Shown: positions 55,232 through 64,000 of the stretch, one piece after another
Layout of the letters: each line of letters starts with the position of its first letter
How positions within the stretch are numbered: the first letter of the stretch is position 1
The notes under the pieces: generated by a model
What the model was told of the DNA's origin: nothing
The model's database searches: none
Seen by the model: only the letters and a program-made list of their open reading frames with translations
Translations under genes and position numbers: made by a program
Assembly (NCBI GenBank): GCA_030848705.1
Contig: CM061239.1
Location: 87,464,363 to 87,528,362 of the forward strand
Direction of reading: 5' to 3'
Origin: Heracleum sosnowskyi
Taxonomy: Eukaryota > Streptophyta > Magnoliopsida > Apiales > Apiaceae
DNA: 64,000 bases

Positions 55232-57556
55232 ATGTCTGAAGAAAATCAAACTGCTCCTAAGGCTGAACAGGTTAAGCCCAATTCTGTCAGTCGATATGAA
55301 ACAATCAGGGTTCCAATTCTCAGGCCAGTAGAGTATCCGATTTGGAAGGTTAAGATGACCATGTTTCTGGAGGCTACAGATCCAGAATACCTTGACAGAA
55401 TCTATGATGGTCCTCATATGCCGACTAAATTGTCCCCTGTTGTTGATGGACAAGAACAAAAGACTGTTCCAAAGGAAAAGAAAGATATGACTCCTGAAGA
55501 CATCTCATCAATTGCAAAAGATGCAAAGGTTAGACATCTTCTCCACAGTGCTTTAGATAATGTTATGTCTAACAGAGTAATTGGCTGCAAAACTGCCAAA
55601 GAGATATGGGATGCTTTAGAAGTCAGATGCCAGGGAACAGGTGCTATCAAGAAGAACAGAAAGACAATACTCACACAGGAGTATGAGCACTTTGATTCAA
55701 GAACTAATGAAACCTTGACTGAGACTTATGACAGATTTTGCAAACTATTGAATGATCTGTCTCTGGTTGACAAAGAATATGACCTTGAAGAGTCAAATCT
55801 CAAGTTTCTCTTATCCCTACCTGAAAGATGGGATTTGAAGGCAACAACAATCAGAGATAATTATGATCTTGCTGATACAGATCTTGATGAGATCTATGGA
55901 TTGTTAAAGACTCATGAACTTGAGATAGAACAAAGAAACAGGAGATCCAGCAAGAAGACAAAATCTATTGCTCTCAAAGTTGAGGAGAAGCCCATTAAGA
56001 AGGAATCATCAAGGAAGAAAGCCAAGGGAAAGGCTTTAGTTATTAAATCTGAAAGTGAGTCATCAAACTCTGATGATGACTCAAACTCTGATGAAGCTTC
56101 TGACTCTGATGATGATGAAGAACAGATGATGCAAATGGCTGCATTGATGGTGAAGACCTTCAAGAAGATGGGATTCAAGAACTTCAAGAAGGGAAAGAGA
56201 TTCTCAAGGAAAGATTCAAACTCTGAAAGGAGAAGTTTCAGAAAGTCTGACGGAAGGGAGACCAAATCTGGTAAGAAGGATAAATCTGAAATCCAGTGCT
56301 ACAGGTGTAAGGAGATGGGTCACTATGCCCCAGAGTGCAAGAAAGGCAAATCTGAGAAAGCACTCATCTCTAAAGGCAAAGACTGGGCAGATACTTCAGA
56401 CTCTGATGATGGAGAAAATTATGCTCTTATGGCAACTGTCAGAGATGAGACTGAATCATCTGAAAATAAGGTACCCTTAACTACTTATGCTTATGATACT
56501 GATAATATATCTGAATTAAGAGTATATCTGAAAAGCGTACATGTTAGCTATAGGGATCAGACTTTAGAGAATGAGAGAATTAAAGCTGAGAATCTTAGTC
56601 TTAAAGATAGAAACAAGTTTCTTGAAGGAGAACTTGAAAATATGAAGCAGATTCAAAAAGAAAGAGATGATGCTGTTTATGTAGAACAGGAATTGCTCAA
56701 AAGATATAAGCAATTAGAATCTGATCTAGAAAAAGAAAGAAAAATAATCAAGACTTGGACAGATTCTGGAAGAGACACTCATCAAGTGTTTCAGACTGAT
56801 TCTGTAGGTTTAGGCTATTGTGAAAATGATGAACTTAGGTTTAAAGACAAGGTTAAGGTAAAACCACAACTTAAACCTGTGAAATTTGTTCCAGAAGCCA
56901 ATAAGTTAAAATCTGTTGTAATAAGGGAAGCTGATATGAAATCAGATGAAGCCTGTGAAAAACAGGAAAATATTATAACAGAAAAACTTATGGAAAGAGA
57001 AGCTGTTAGAAAACCAGTAAAAACTTGTGAAAAACAGGTTAATGTTGGTTTGATGACAGGGAAACAGTTCAATCATAAGCTGAAAGAGGTAAAATCTGCC
57101 ATGAAACCAAAAGGATCCAAGAAAAATAGGAATGGAAAGATAGGCATAAATAATAGAAATAATCATTTGCCTACTGGTGCTGCTCCAAGGAAAACATGTT
57201 ATAATTGTGGTAGTTCTAATCATCTTGCTAGATTTTGCACTAAGAACAAACATATTAATTCTTTATCTTCTACATCAGGAGTAAAGAATGATTATGTAAG
57301 GGTTAAACCACAAACTTTATGCACACACTGTGGGAGCACTTGGCATTCCATTTATACTTGCAAGAGTTATCATGCTATTTATCACAACTATTATGAGCTA
57401 AAACCCAATCTGAAGTGGGTTAGAGCAAACTCTGCAAGTGTAAAGTCTGACAATGTTAGTTTAAACTCTGTTGATAGTAATTCCGCTGCAAAAACTAACA
57501 CTGTTAAGAAAGACAAAGGATCCAAGCAAGTCTGGGTCCTTAAAACTAACACTTAG
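55232..57556 (+). CDS. gag: C4 gag, intact Gag polyprotein (774 aa)
   Basis: This is the structural protein forming the virus-like particle and binding RNA. It starts MSEENQTAPK, 48 nt after the PBS. Parts: Copia gag core (about residues 20-240; YPIWKVKMTMFLEATDPEYL, LLSLPERWDLKATTIRD), a Lys/Ser/Asp-rich hinge with NSDDDSNSDEASDSDDDEE, CCHC knuckle CYRCKEMGHYAPEC (356-369), coiled coil (about 440-510), and two further Cys/His motifs, CYNCGSSNHLARFC (656-669) and CTHCGSTWHSIYTC (697-710). It ends VWVLKTNT with TAG at 57554-57556. Pol follows in the +1 frame. Several NS(D/E) triplets are encoded by the AAACTCTGA motif. Confidence 0.95.
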   Translation: MSEENQTAPKAEQVKPNSVSRYETIRVPILRPVEYPIWKVKMTMFLEATDPEYLDRIYDGPHMPTKLSPVVDGQEQKTVPKEKKDMTPEDISSIAKDAKVRHLLHSALDNVMSNRVIGCKTAKEIWDALEVRCQGTGAIKKNRKTILTQEYEHFDSRTNETLTETYDRFCKLLNDLSLVDKEYDLEESNLKFLLSLPERWDLKATTIRDNYDLADTDLDEIYGLLKTHELEIEQRNRRSSKKTKSIALKVEEKPIKKESSRKKAKGKALVIKSESESSNSDDDSNSDEASDSDDDEEQMMQMAALMVKTFKKMGFKNFKKGKRFSRKDSNSERRSFRKSDGRETKSGKKDKSEIQCYRCKEMGHYAPECKKGKSEKALISKGKDWADTSDSDDGENYALMATVRDETESSENKVPLTTYAYDTDNISELRVYLKSVHVSYRDQTLENERIKAENLSLKDRNKFLEGELENMKQIQKERDDAVYVEQELLKRYKQLESDLEKERKIIKTWTDSGRDTHQVFQTDSVGLGYCENDELRFKDKVKVKPQLKPVKFVPEANKLKSVVIREADMKSDEACEKQENIITEKLMEREAVRKPVKTCEKQVNVGLMTGKQFNHKLKEVKSAMKPKGSKKNRNGKIGINNRNNHLPTGAAPRKTCYNCGSSNHLARFCTKNKHINSLSSTSGVKNDYVRVKPQTLCTHCGSTWHSIYTCKSYHAIYHNYYELKPNLKWVRANSASVKSDNVSLNSVDSNSAAKTNTVKKDKGSKQVWVLKTNT

Positions 57557-57564
57557 TATTTGTT

Positions 57565-57578
57565 TGTGATTGCAGGGT
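57565..57578 (+). promoter_or_regulatory. Candidate 3' splice acceptor at the gag-pol junction of C4
   Basis: TTTGTTTGTGATTGCAG|GGTA, with AG at 57574-57575, sits between the gag stop and the pol frame, which opens after the embedded TGA. A donor-like AAAGAG|GTAAAA at 57083-57094 is also in phase 0; the segment between would be 487 bp. The same acceptor string occurs in C2 and C3, although their pol lies in the other alternative frame. Confidence 0.42.
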
Positions 57579-60500
57579 ATAATAGAGAGCACACTTATCT
57601 TGGACAGTGGATGCTCAGGACATATGACTGGAAATAAAGCCCTGCTATCAGACTTTAAGGAGAAGGCTGGCCCAAAAGTTTCCTATGGAGATGGCAACAT
57701 AGGACACACTCTGGGATATGGCAATATTAATCTTGGAAGTGTCATCATTACAAATGTAGCTCTAGTCTCAGGACTCAAGCATAATCTGTTATCTGTGAGT
57801 CAAATCTGTGACAGAGGAAACCATGTAGATTTTCATAGTGAATACTGTGAAGTCATCAGTAAATCTACTGGAAAGGTTGTTCTAGTTGGACATAGGCGCA
57901 ACAACATTTATGAAGCAAGTTTGGTAACAAACTCTGATGGAAAAATAGTGTGTCTGACTGCTAAAATGTCAAATGAAGAGAGTTGGAATTGGCATAAGAA
58001 GCTCTCTCATCTCAATTTGAACAACATAAATGAGCTAATAAGAAAGGATCTTGTAAGGGGACTTCCAAAATCAATACTCAGTCTAGATGGCTTATGTGAT
58101 TCTTGTCAAAAAGCCAAGCAAAGGAAGTCATCTTTCAAGAGCAAATCTGAATCTTCAGTAGTGGAACCTTATCATCTTCTACATGTTGATCTCTTTGGAC
58201 CAGTGAATGTGATGTCTATGGGCAGAAAGAAATATGCTCTAGTAATTGTTGATGAATATACTAGATATACATGGGTGTATTTCTTGTCAAAGAAGGATGA
58301 AACTGCTCAAACTCTGATGGATCATGTAAATCTATTGGACAAAGGATCACAGCACAAAGTCAAAATTATAAGGAGTGATAATGGAACTGAATTCAGAAAC
58401 TCAATCATGGAAGCTTTCTGCAAGGAAAGAGGAGTGAAACAAGAATTTTCTGCACCTGGAACTCCACAGCAAAATGGTGTAGTTGAAAGGAAGAACAGAA
58501 CTTTAATTGAAGCAGCCAGAACTATGCTTGAAGAAGCAAAATTACCAACATACTTCTGGGCAGAAGCTGTTCAAACTGCTTGTTTTACTCAAAATGCTAC
58601 ACTGATCAACAAGCATGGGAAAACACCATATGAGATGGTGAAAAATAAGAAGCCAAATTTGAAATATTTTCATATATTTGGATGCAAATGCTTTGTGTTG
58701 AAGACTCATCCTGAACAGTTGACCAAGTTCGAGTTAAAAGCTGATGAAGGAATCTTTGTTGGCTATCCATTGTCAACAAAAGCATTCAGAGTCTATAATC
58801 TGAGAACTAAAGTGATCATGGAATCCATACATGTGTCATTTGATGATAAGAAAATAACTGGACTTGATGACTTAAATGGATATGATCAACTGCGTTTTGA
58901 AAATGAAGGTTTATTCTCTGATGATGTAAACTCTGATGAAGTAGTACCGACAAACTCTGATGAAGCGGTTCTGACAAACTCTGACGAAGCATACTCTGAA
59001 CCTCTACTGGTAAATACTGGAGAAACTGGAAATTCTAAAATTGAACAAAATAGAGAACCAGTTGAGGGGGAGCGTGAAGAAGCTCAACAAGACACATCAA
59101 GTGAGTCAGTTGAGGAAACTGATTCAAACTCTGACAGTTCAAACTCTGAGCCATCCAATTCAGGGGGAGCCTCAGATGCTGCAGAAAGTTAACATATGTA
59201 TCAGGAGAGCATGGATCAAGGGGGAGGATCCAATAATGAAGCAAGAAACCACTTACCAACAGCAAGAAAGTGGACACAGGCACACACACCTGATCTCATA
59301 ATTGGAGATCCTGATGCTAGTGTGAGAACTAGAAGTGCAACAAATAATGAGTGTCTATATCATGCTTTCTTGTCTCAAACAGAACCAAAGAAAGTGGAGG
59401 AAGCTCTTCAAGATGCTAATTGGATTACAGCAATGCAAGAAGAGTTAAATGAATTTGAAAGAAATGAAGTCTGGACACTTGTACCTAGACCAAAGAATAG
59501 ATCAATTGTAGGTACAAAGTGGGTTTTCAGAAAAAAGACTGACAGTGAAGGTGTGATTACAAGAAACAAGGCTAGACTTGTGGCTAAAGGTTATTCACAA
59601 CAGGAAGGAATTGACTATGATGAAACCTTTGCTCCAGTTGCAAGATTGGAGGCCATAAGAATCTTTCTGGCCTATGCTGCACACAAGAAGTTTAAAGTCT
59701 TTCAGATGGATGTAAAGAGTGCTTTTCTCAATGGGAAGCTTGAAGAAGAAGTATTTGTTGAACAACCACCAGGATTTGTAGATCCCAAGCATCCAGATTA
59801 TGTCTACAGGCTTGACAAGGCATTATATGGACTTAAGCAAGCACCAAGAGCATGGTATGAAACTCTTGCTCAATTTCTTTTAGAAAGTGGGTTCACAAGA
59901 GGTACAATTGATAAAACCTTGTTTTATTTCAATTCTGGTGATGATTTGCTTTTAGTTCAAATTTATGTAGATGATATTATTTTTGGATCTACTAATGACA
60001 AACTCTGTAAGAAGTTTGCAAAGCTTATGCAATCCAGGTACCAAATGAGCATGATGGGAGAGCTTAGTTATTTTCTAGGCTTACAGGTCAAGCAAACAGA
60101 TGATGGGATTTTCATCAATCAAGCAAAGTATACCAGAAATCTTCTAAAGAAATTTGGTATGCTTGATAGTTCATCTGCTACAACTCCCATGGCTACAGCA
60201 ACGAAGCTAGACAAAGACACAGGAGCCTCAGTAGATATGACTAACTACAGAGGAATGATAGGGTCTTTACTGTATCTTACTGCAAGTAGACCTGATATCA
60301 TGTATGCAACATGTCTTTGTGCAAGATTTCAAGCAGATCCCAGAGAGCCTCATCTAACAGCTGTAAAAAGGATTTTTAAATATCTCAAAGGAACCATAAC
60401 CTTGGGTTTGTGGTATCCTAGAGAATCAGAGTTTAAGCTAATTGGTTACTCTGATGCAGATTTTGCAGGCTGTAAGATAGACAGAAAAAGTACAAGTGGA

Positions 60501-60908
60501 AGTTGTCAATTCTTAGGTGACAGATTGGTTTCTTGGTATAGCAAGAAACAGAAGTCAATTTCTACATCCACAGCTGAAGCAGAGTATATAGCAGCCGGTA
60601 GCTGTTGTGCACAGATTTTATGGATGAAGAATCAATTGCTGGATTATGGGTTAAGGTACTCTAAAATACCTATTTTCTGTGATAACCAAAGTGCTATTGT
60701 TATGACAGGTAATCCAGTACAGCACTCCATGACCAAGCACATCAGCATAAGGTATCATTTTATCAGAGAACATGTGGAAGAAGGGAACATTGAGCTTCAT
60801 TTTTTGTCTACAGACCAACAACTTGCAGATATCTTCACCAAACCTTTGAGTGAAGCTACTTTTACAAGATTGGTAAATGAACTTGGAATGATCTCTGGCT
60901 CTGACTAG
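57570..60908 (+). pseudogene. pol: C4 pol: protease, integrase, RT, RNase H; single in-frame stop
   Basis: Enzymes of the element. Counting from the TTG at 57570: protease LILDSGCSGHMTG (Asp at 12), integrase zinc domain WHKKLSHLN ... CDSC (about 141-180), DDE triad D207, D270, E306 (D-x35-E), a Ser/Glu-rich linker with repeated NSDEA, reverse transcriptase with YVDDIIFG (first active-site Asp at about 801), and RNase H ([23 protein letters not shown]), ending at TAG/TGA-free sequence until 60908. The only lesion I see is TAA at 59190-59192 in the nonconserved linker; the frame continues unchanged on both sides. There is no ATG before the protease, so translation needs gag linkage. Confidence 0.93.
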
Positions 60909-62139
60909 AGATACGGGTTAGACTCAAAAACTATACATGCTTGCTTTTTATGTTCATGATTTCTTACATGTGTTAACTGTTATGTGCACCAGCATGTTAA
61001 ACTCTGATGGTAAACTCTGACAGTTAAATTCTGTCAGTAAACTATGTGAAGTGTTAGTCATACTCTGTTGGTTAAACTCTGATGCTAAACTCTGTTAGTC
61101 ATAAAATGTTGGTCATACTCTGATAGTTACAGTTTAATGCTATACTCTGATTGTAATTTTGTCTGAAACATATGTACCAATGAAGAAATTTGTATGAAGC
61201 ATAATTCTCAGTAAGTAATTATGAATCCTTAAGAGTTGTATAGATTCTGATCTCAAACATGTGCAGTAAGTTAACACAGCATGATACTGTCTCTGTATTT
61301 ATACCATCTCTTAGTTTATTGATCCTATACACTGAGTCTGTATTAGCTGTTTGCATTTTCTCTCATAAATTAATTATATTTACTGATGAAAAGTCTAAAC
61401 TCTGATTCTTAATTGAAAATAATTCACCCTCAAATCAAAAGATGCCAAACAGAGCACAAATTTCTTTGAGATCATGTTGTGCCTAGGAAGATCCAGGAAC
61501 TTATTGTATGAAATAAGGGCTAAAATCTTTGATTTTTGGTGACTAGTGCCAACCACTGATTACTGGAAAAATTAAAAAAAAAATAATAATAATAATAAAA
61601 AAATAAGAATAAAGAAAGGGGGTGAAAAACAAAAGATATATCCAAATGAAAGGATATCAGTAAACAGAGTTTAGATATAAAATCAGATTTTATGTTATAC
61701 ATGAGAGTTTAGGCAACCAGTTTTTACTACTTTAGTTTGTGGATTTTATGCACTTTGAGATGATCTAAATATTGATTTCGGTAAACTCTGCTATTGCACA
61801 CACATATTTTCACACCTGTACAGATTGAGAAAAGAGTTTATTGACAAAGAAGGATAAATGGTAAACACTGATGTATTGTGTGACATATGCCGAGGTAACT
61901 TTGTTTTAATCTCTGATGGTTAAAATAATTTCTTTGTTTCAGACATTTTATAATTTTGAGATTAGACATTTGTTTTGAAAATTTAAAAAGAGTATGATTG
62001 GAAAGTTGTTCAAGAATGTTTTAAACAGAGGAGAGAGGTTAGTTGCATAGAAAAGTGTAACAAGCGGTAATTATTGTTGTTTTTACTGCGCATGCGTATT
62101 GGAAACTGCCAATTATTTGCTGTCAGTAACTGCATGTGT

Positions 62140-62236
62140 GACACGTGTCCCATTCACATGATTACAGGAGTAAGACAGTTGTGTATTAATGATTAAAAAC
62201 TCTTCAGTTTTTAATCTTTAATTTTCTTTTAAATAC
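62140..62236 (+). promoter_or_regulatory. Promoter-like block before the C4 extra ORF (G-box and TATA-like)
   Basis: The palindrome GACACGTGTC (62140-62149) contains the plant G-box CACGTG. A TATA-like TTTTAAATAC follows at 62227-62236, then a CA/CT-rich leader to the ATG at 62379. The order and spacing resemble a plant core promoter. An internal promoter is inferred only. Confidence 0.4.
62191..62216. repeat. Perfect 10-bp inverted repeat
   Basis: GATTAAAAAC and GTTTTTAATC flank a 6-base loop, between the G-box and the TATA-like element. Confidence 0.85.
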
Positions 62237-62378
62237 AATACACACATCTTCAGTTAAAATTTTCACATCTTACTCATACACATCTATTATCACACACACA
62301 TAGTCACAAACACCTTTCTACACATCAACTCTGTTAAGCTTTCGCATAAATTACTTGTTCTTTCTTCAAAATCTTCTA

Positions 62379-64000
62379 ATGGCTACAACAGCGTTTGTTG
62401 TTTCTGGATTAGAATTTGTCCCGAATAATTATGCTGCTCCTTTGGCAAATAAGAACGCACCGGAGGCGTTTCATTTGATTCAAAATTTCTTGACAAACTC
62501 GGATATTGGTACTGCTCTCACTGCTCCGATGAAGCTGTCTGCAACTCAAATCAAATCTTTCTGGCAGACAGGTGTTTATGATAATGGAGGGGAGACTGGG
62601 TCACCGTCCATCTTGTTTGAATATGAGGGTCAAGAGTTTGTAATAACTCCAACAACTGTTCGTGATGCCTTGGGGTTTGAGGATTTCAATGCCTTCACAA
62701 TCTCTGTTGGAGATTCTGAGTTGGTCCGTATGATGAGAGAGATTGGATACTCTGGACCATTGACAAAGATTGGGCAATTGAAAAGGCCGTTTCTGCGCAA
62801 GGAATGGAGTTTCTTTTTCGATTGTATAACTAGGGCATTCGGAAAGAAGTGCACCAATTGGGATGCAATTCCCACTGATAGTCTGCAAATCGGGTACTCT
62901 TTACTTTTTGGTGCTAACTTTGATGTTGCTAGACTAGTCTTGACAAATATTGGTGAGAAAATGCATGAGAATAGGAATGTTGTCTATTTCTCTAGATTTT
63001 GTCAATTGCTATTCAACATTTGTTGTCCTGATGTTGAGATTTTAGATGAGGATGTTATTAAATCATTTAAATTGCATAAACGCATATTTTCTGATTTGAC
63101 TAACAAAGATAACAAGAAAGGGGATGTTGGTGTTCTTCTCTTACCTGAGAGCGTACAACAGTTTTTAGCAAATTCTACCCAATCTACAATGCCTCAACAT
63201 GAAACAGCACAACAAACTCTGATCACACCAACACTTCAAACTGCTGAAGCTGGACCTTCTGTGTCTCAATCACAGAGGTTAAAGAAGTCAAAGACAAGAG
63301 CATTTAAAAGAAAAGTCAGGGCACAAAGACCTCGTTCTGAAGAAGCAAGAGTATCTGCTAGTGAAGATGAAGCAGAGGATTCTCAAACTCTGAGAAAAAG
63401 AAGAAAGCTTGTAGCCACTTATCTTTTGGATGAGGAGGAAGAAGCTGAATTGCCTGTAAACTCTGCAGTGGTAATTCAGGAAGCAAATCTTGATGAATCT
63501 GAAGCTCCTGCATCAGAGAATGAGGAGATTGTGACTGAAACTGTTCCTCAAGATACTCCTGCAATTGTTGTTGAGGAGGATATTCTAACTGATAATGAGG
63601 ACAGAGTGTTTCTAACTGAAGCTCATGATGCAAATACTGATAATCTGATGGCTTTGGATTTAGACGCTCCTACATCAATGGCTAATGATGTAGTTGAGGA
63701 AGCTGCTACTCATTCTGATAGCAGAGTTTTTGATTTTGAAGCACACACCTCTATACATTCTGATCATTATACAGAGGGTGTGGAAGCTGATCAAGTAACT
63801 GATCAGATAGAAAATTCTCTGGCCACTCACACTGAAATTATTTCATGTGATCTTGACAAAGGTGAGGAGGTTAATCAGATGATAAAAGTCACAGAGAAAA
63901 TTCTTGATGAAGCTGTGATAGAAAAGGAACAAGAGGCTGCTGATGAGCTAAACTCTGAGAATATGATTCTTGAAGCTTTGCAACAATCTGTTGTTGAGAT
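62379..64000 (+). CDS. C4 extra (env-position) ORF, open to the window edge (partial)
   Basis: It starts MATTAFVVSGLEFVP and is open for 540 codons to base 64000. The N-terminal ~230 residues form a globular domain (KLSATQIKSFWQTGVY, EGQEFVITPTTVRDALGF, FLRKEWSFFFDCITRAFG, then NVVYFSRFCQLLF) that lines up by pattern with the N-domain of the C2/C3 extra ORF and with domains common in asterid retrotransposon ORFs. After about residue 270 it becomes disordered: a basic patch (RLKKSKTRAFKRK, LRKRRK), possibly a nuclear localisation signal, then a very acidic Glu/Asp-rich tail. No signal peptide or membrane segment is seen in this part. Function is unknown; I do not call it an envelope. Confidence 0.85.
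   Translation, partial: MATTAFVVSGLEFVPNNYAAPLANKNAPEAFHLIQNFLTNSDIGTALTAPMKLSATQIKSFWQTGVYDNGGETGSPSILFEYEGQEFVITPTTVRDALGFEDFNAFTISVGDSELVRMMREIGYSGPLTKIGQLKRPFLRKEWSFFFDCITRAFGKKCTNWDAIPTDSLQIGYSLLFGANFDVARLVLTNIGEKMHENRNVVYFSRFCQLLFNICCPDVEILDEDVIKSFKLHKRIFSDLTNKDNKKGDVGVLLLPESVQQFLANSTQSTMPQHETAQQTLITPTLQTAEAGPSVSQSQRLKKSKTRAFKRKVRAQRPRSEEARVSASEDEAEDSQTLRKRRKLVATYLLDEEEEAELPVNSAVVIQEANLDESEAPASENEEIVTETVPQDTPAIVVEEDILTDNEDRVFLTEAHDANTDNLMALDLDAPTSMANDVVEEAATHSDSRVFDFEAHTSIHSDHYTEGVEADQVTDQIENSLATHTEIISCDLDKGEEVNQMIKVTEKILDEAVIEKEQEAADELNSENMILEALQQSVVE

Larger units (their letters stand above)
60909..62378 (+). other. C4 spacer between pol and extra ORF
   Basis: Noncoding. At 60990-61150 lies a cluster of AAACTCTGATG / CATACTCTG / GTTAGTCATA phrases, with further motif copies near 61394 and 61783. 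A low-complexity A-rich/(AAT)n run spans about 61572-61625. The 3' part (62130-62378) looks promoter-like. Confidence 0.75.
54623..64000 (+). mobile_element. C4: near-intact Sirevirus-like Ty1/Copia retrotransposon (3' end outside window)
   Basis: 5' LTR (54623-55168), PBS, open gag, pol with one in-frame stop, a 1.5-kb spacer and an extra ORF still open at 64000. It belongs to a different family from C1 and C2/C3: the LTR is only 546 bp and lacks the U5 C-run hairpin. The pol proteins remain clearly alignable. The 5 bp before the LTR are tatat; the partner TSD is outside. It is the youngest layer by position, inserted in G4. Confidence 0.92.

Overview
The window looks like gene-poor plant nuclear DNA made almost entirely of nested LTR retrotransposons. 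I see no host gene, tRNA, rRNA or CRISPR array. Plant Ty1/Copia and Ty3/Gypsy polyproteins, initiator-Met tRNA primer-binding sites, polypurine tracts, 5-bp target-site duplications and long LTRs account for nearly every base. The extra 3' ORFs of the Copia elements resemble a domain common in retrotransposons of asterid eudicots, so an asterid such as Apiales or Asterales is my guess; this rests on family resemblance only.

Layout. The oldest visible layer is a decayed Ty3/Gypsy element of the Tat lineage on the + strand (G1, dual RNase H). It is split into pieces at 18003-18221, 22154-24337 and 49502-51942. Insertions into or against it are: C1 (Sirevirus-like Copia, minus strand, from before base 1 to 18002), itself interrupted by C2 (related Copia, plus strand, 3161-15075); G2, a 3.9-kb solo LTR (18222-22148, TSD GTAAT); G3, a Tekay/Del-type chromovirus with 4.6-kb LTRs (24338-49501), whose 5' LTR is interrupted by C3 (28693-40608, minus strand, same family as C2, TSD GTATC); and G4, a Tekay-like LTR in reverse orientation (51943-54622), interrupted by C4 (54623 to beyond 64000), the best-preserved Copia.

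C2, C3 and C4 share a plan: LTR, PBS, gag, pol in another frame with no usable AUG, a long spacer, and in addition a long fast-evolving extra ORF (aORF) before the 3' LTR. C1 has gag and pol, but its 3' end lies outside the window. C4 has an open gag, a pol with one in-frame stop, and an aORF still open at the window edge. C2 and C3 are damaged by stops, frameshifts and deletions.

Most interesting signals. (1) Each Copia family carries its own short motif at very high density in LTR and spacer DNA, in both orientations (TCGATAGTTTT in C2/C3, AAACTCTGA in C4, CTGTCA in C1). In C4 the motif is kept in coding DNA in two reading frames, which argues for selection on nucleic acid. (2) The gag-pol junction in C2, C3 and C4 carries a conserved splice-acceptor-like sequence, while the gag/pol frame offset differs between families; this fits splicing better than programmed frameshifting. 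(3) Promoter- or acceptor-like sequences precede the aORFs. (4) C1 and C3 share a U5-end hairpin with compensatory changes. (5) C3 has an odd solo-LTR-plus-partial-element structure. All counts, divergences and alignments were made by eye.
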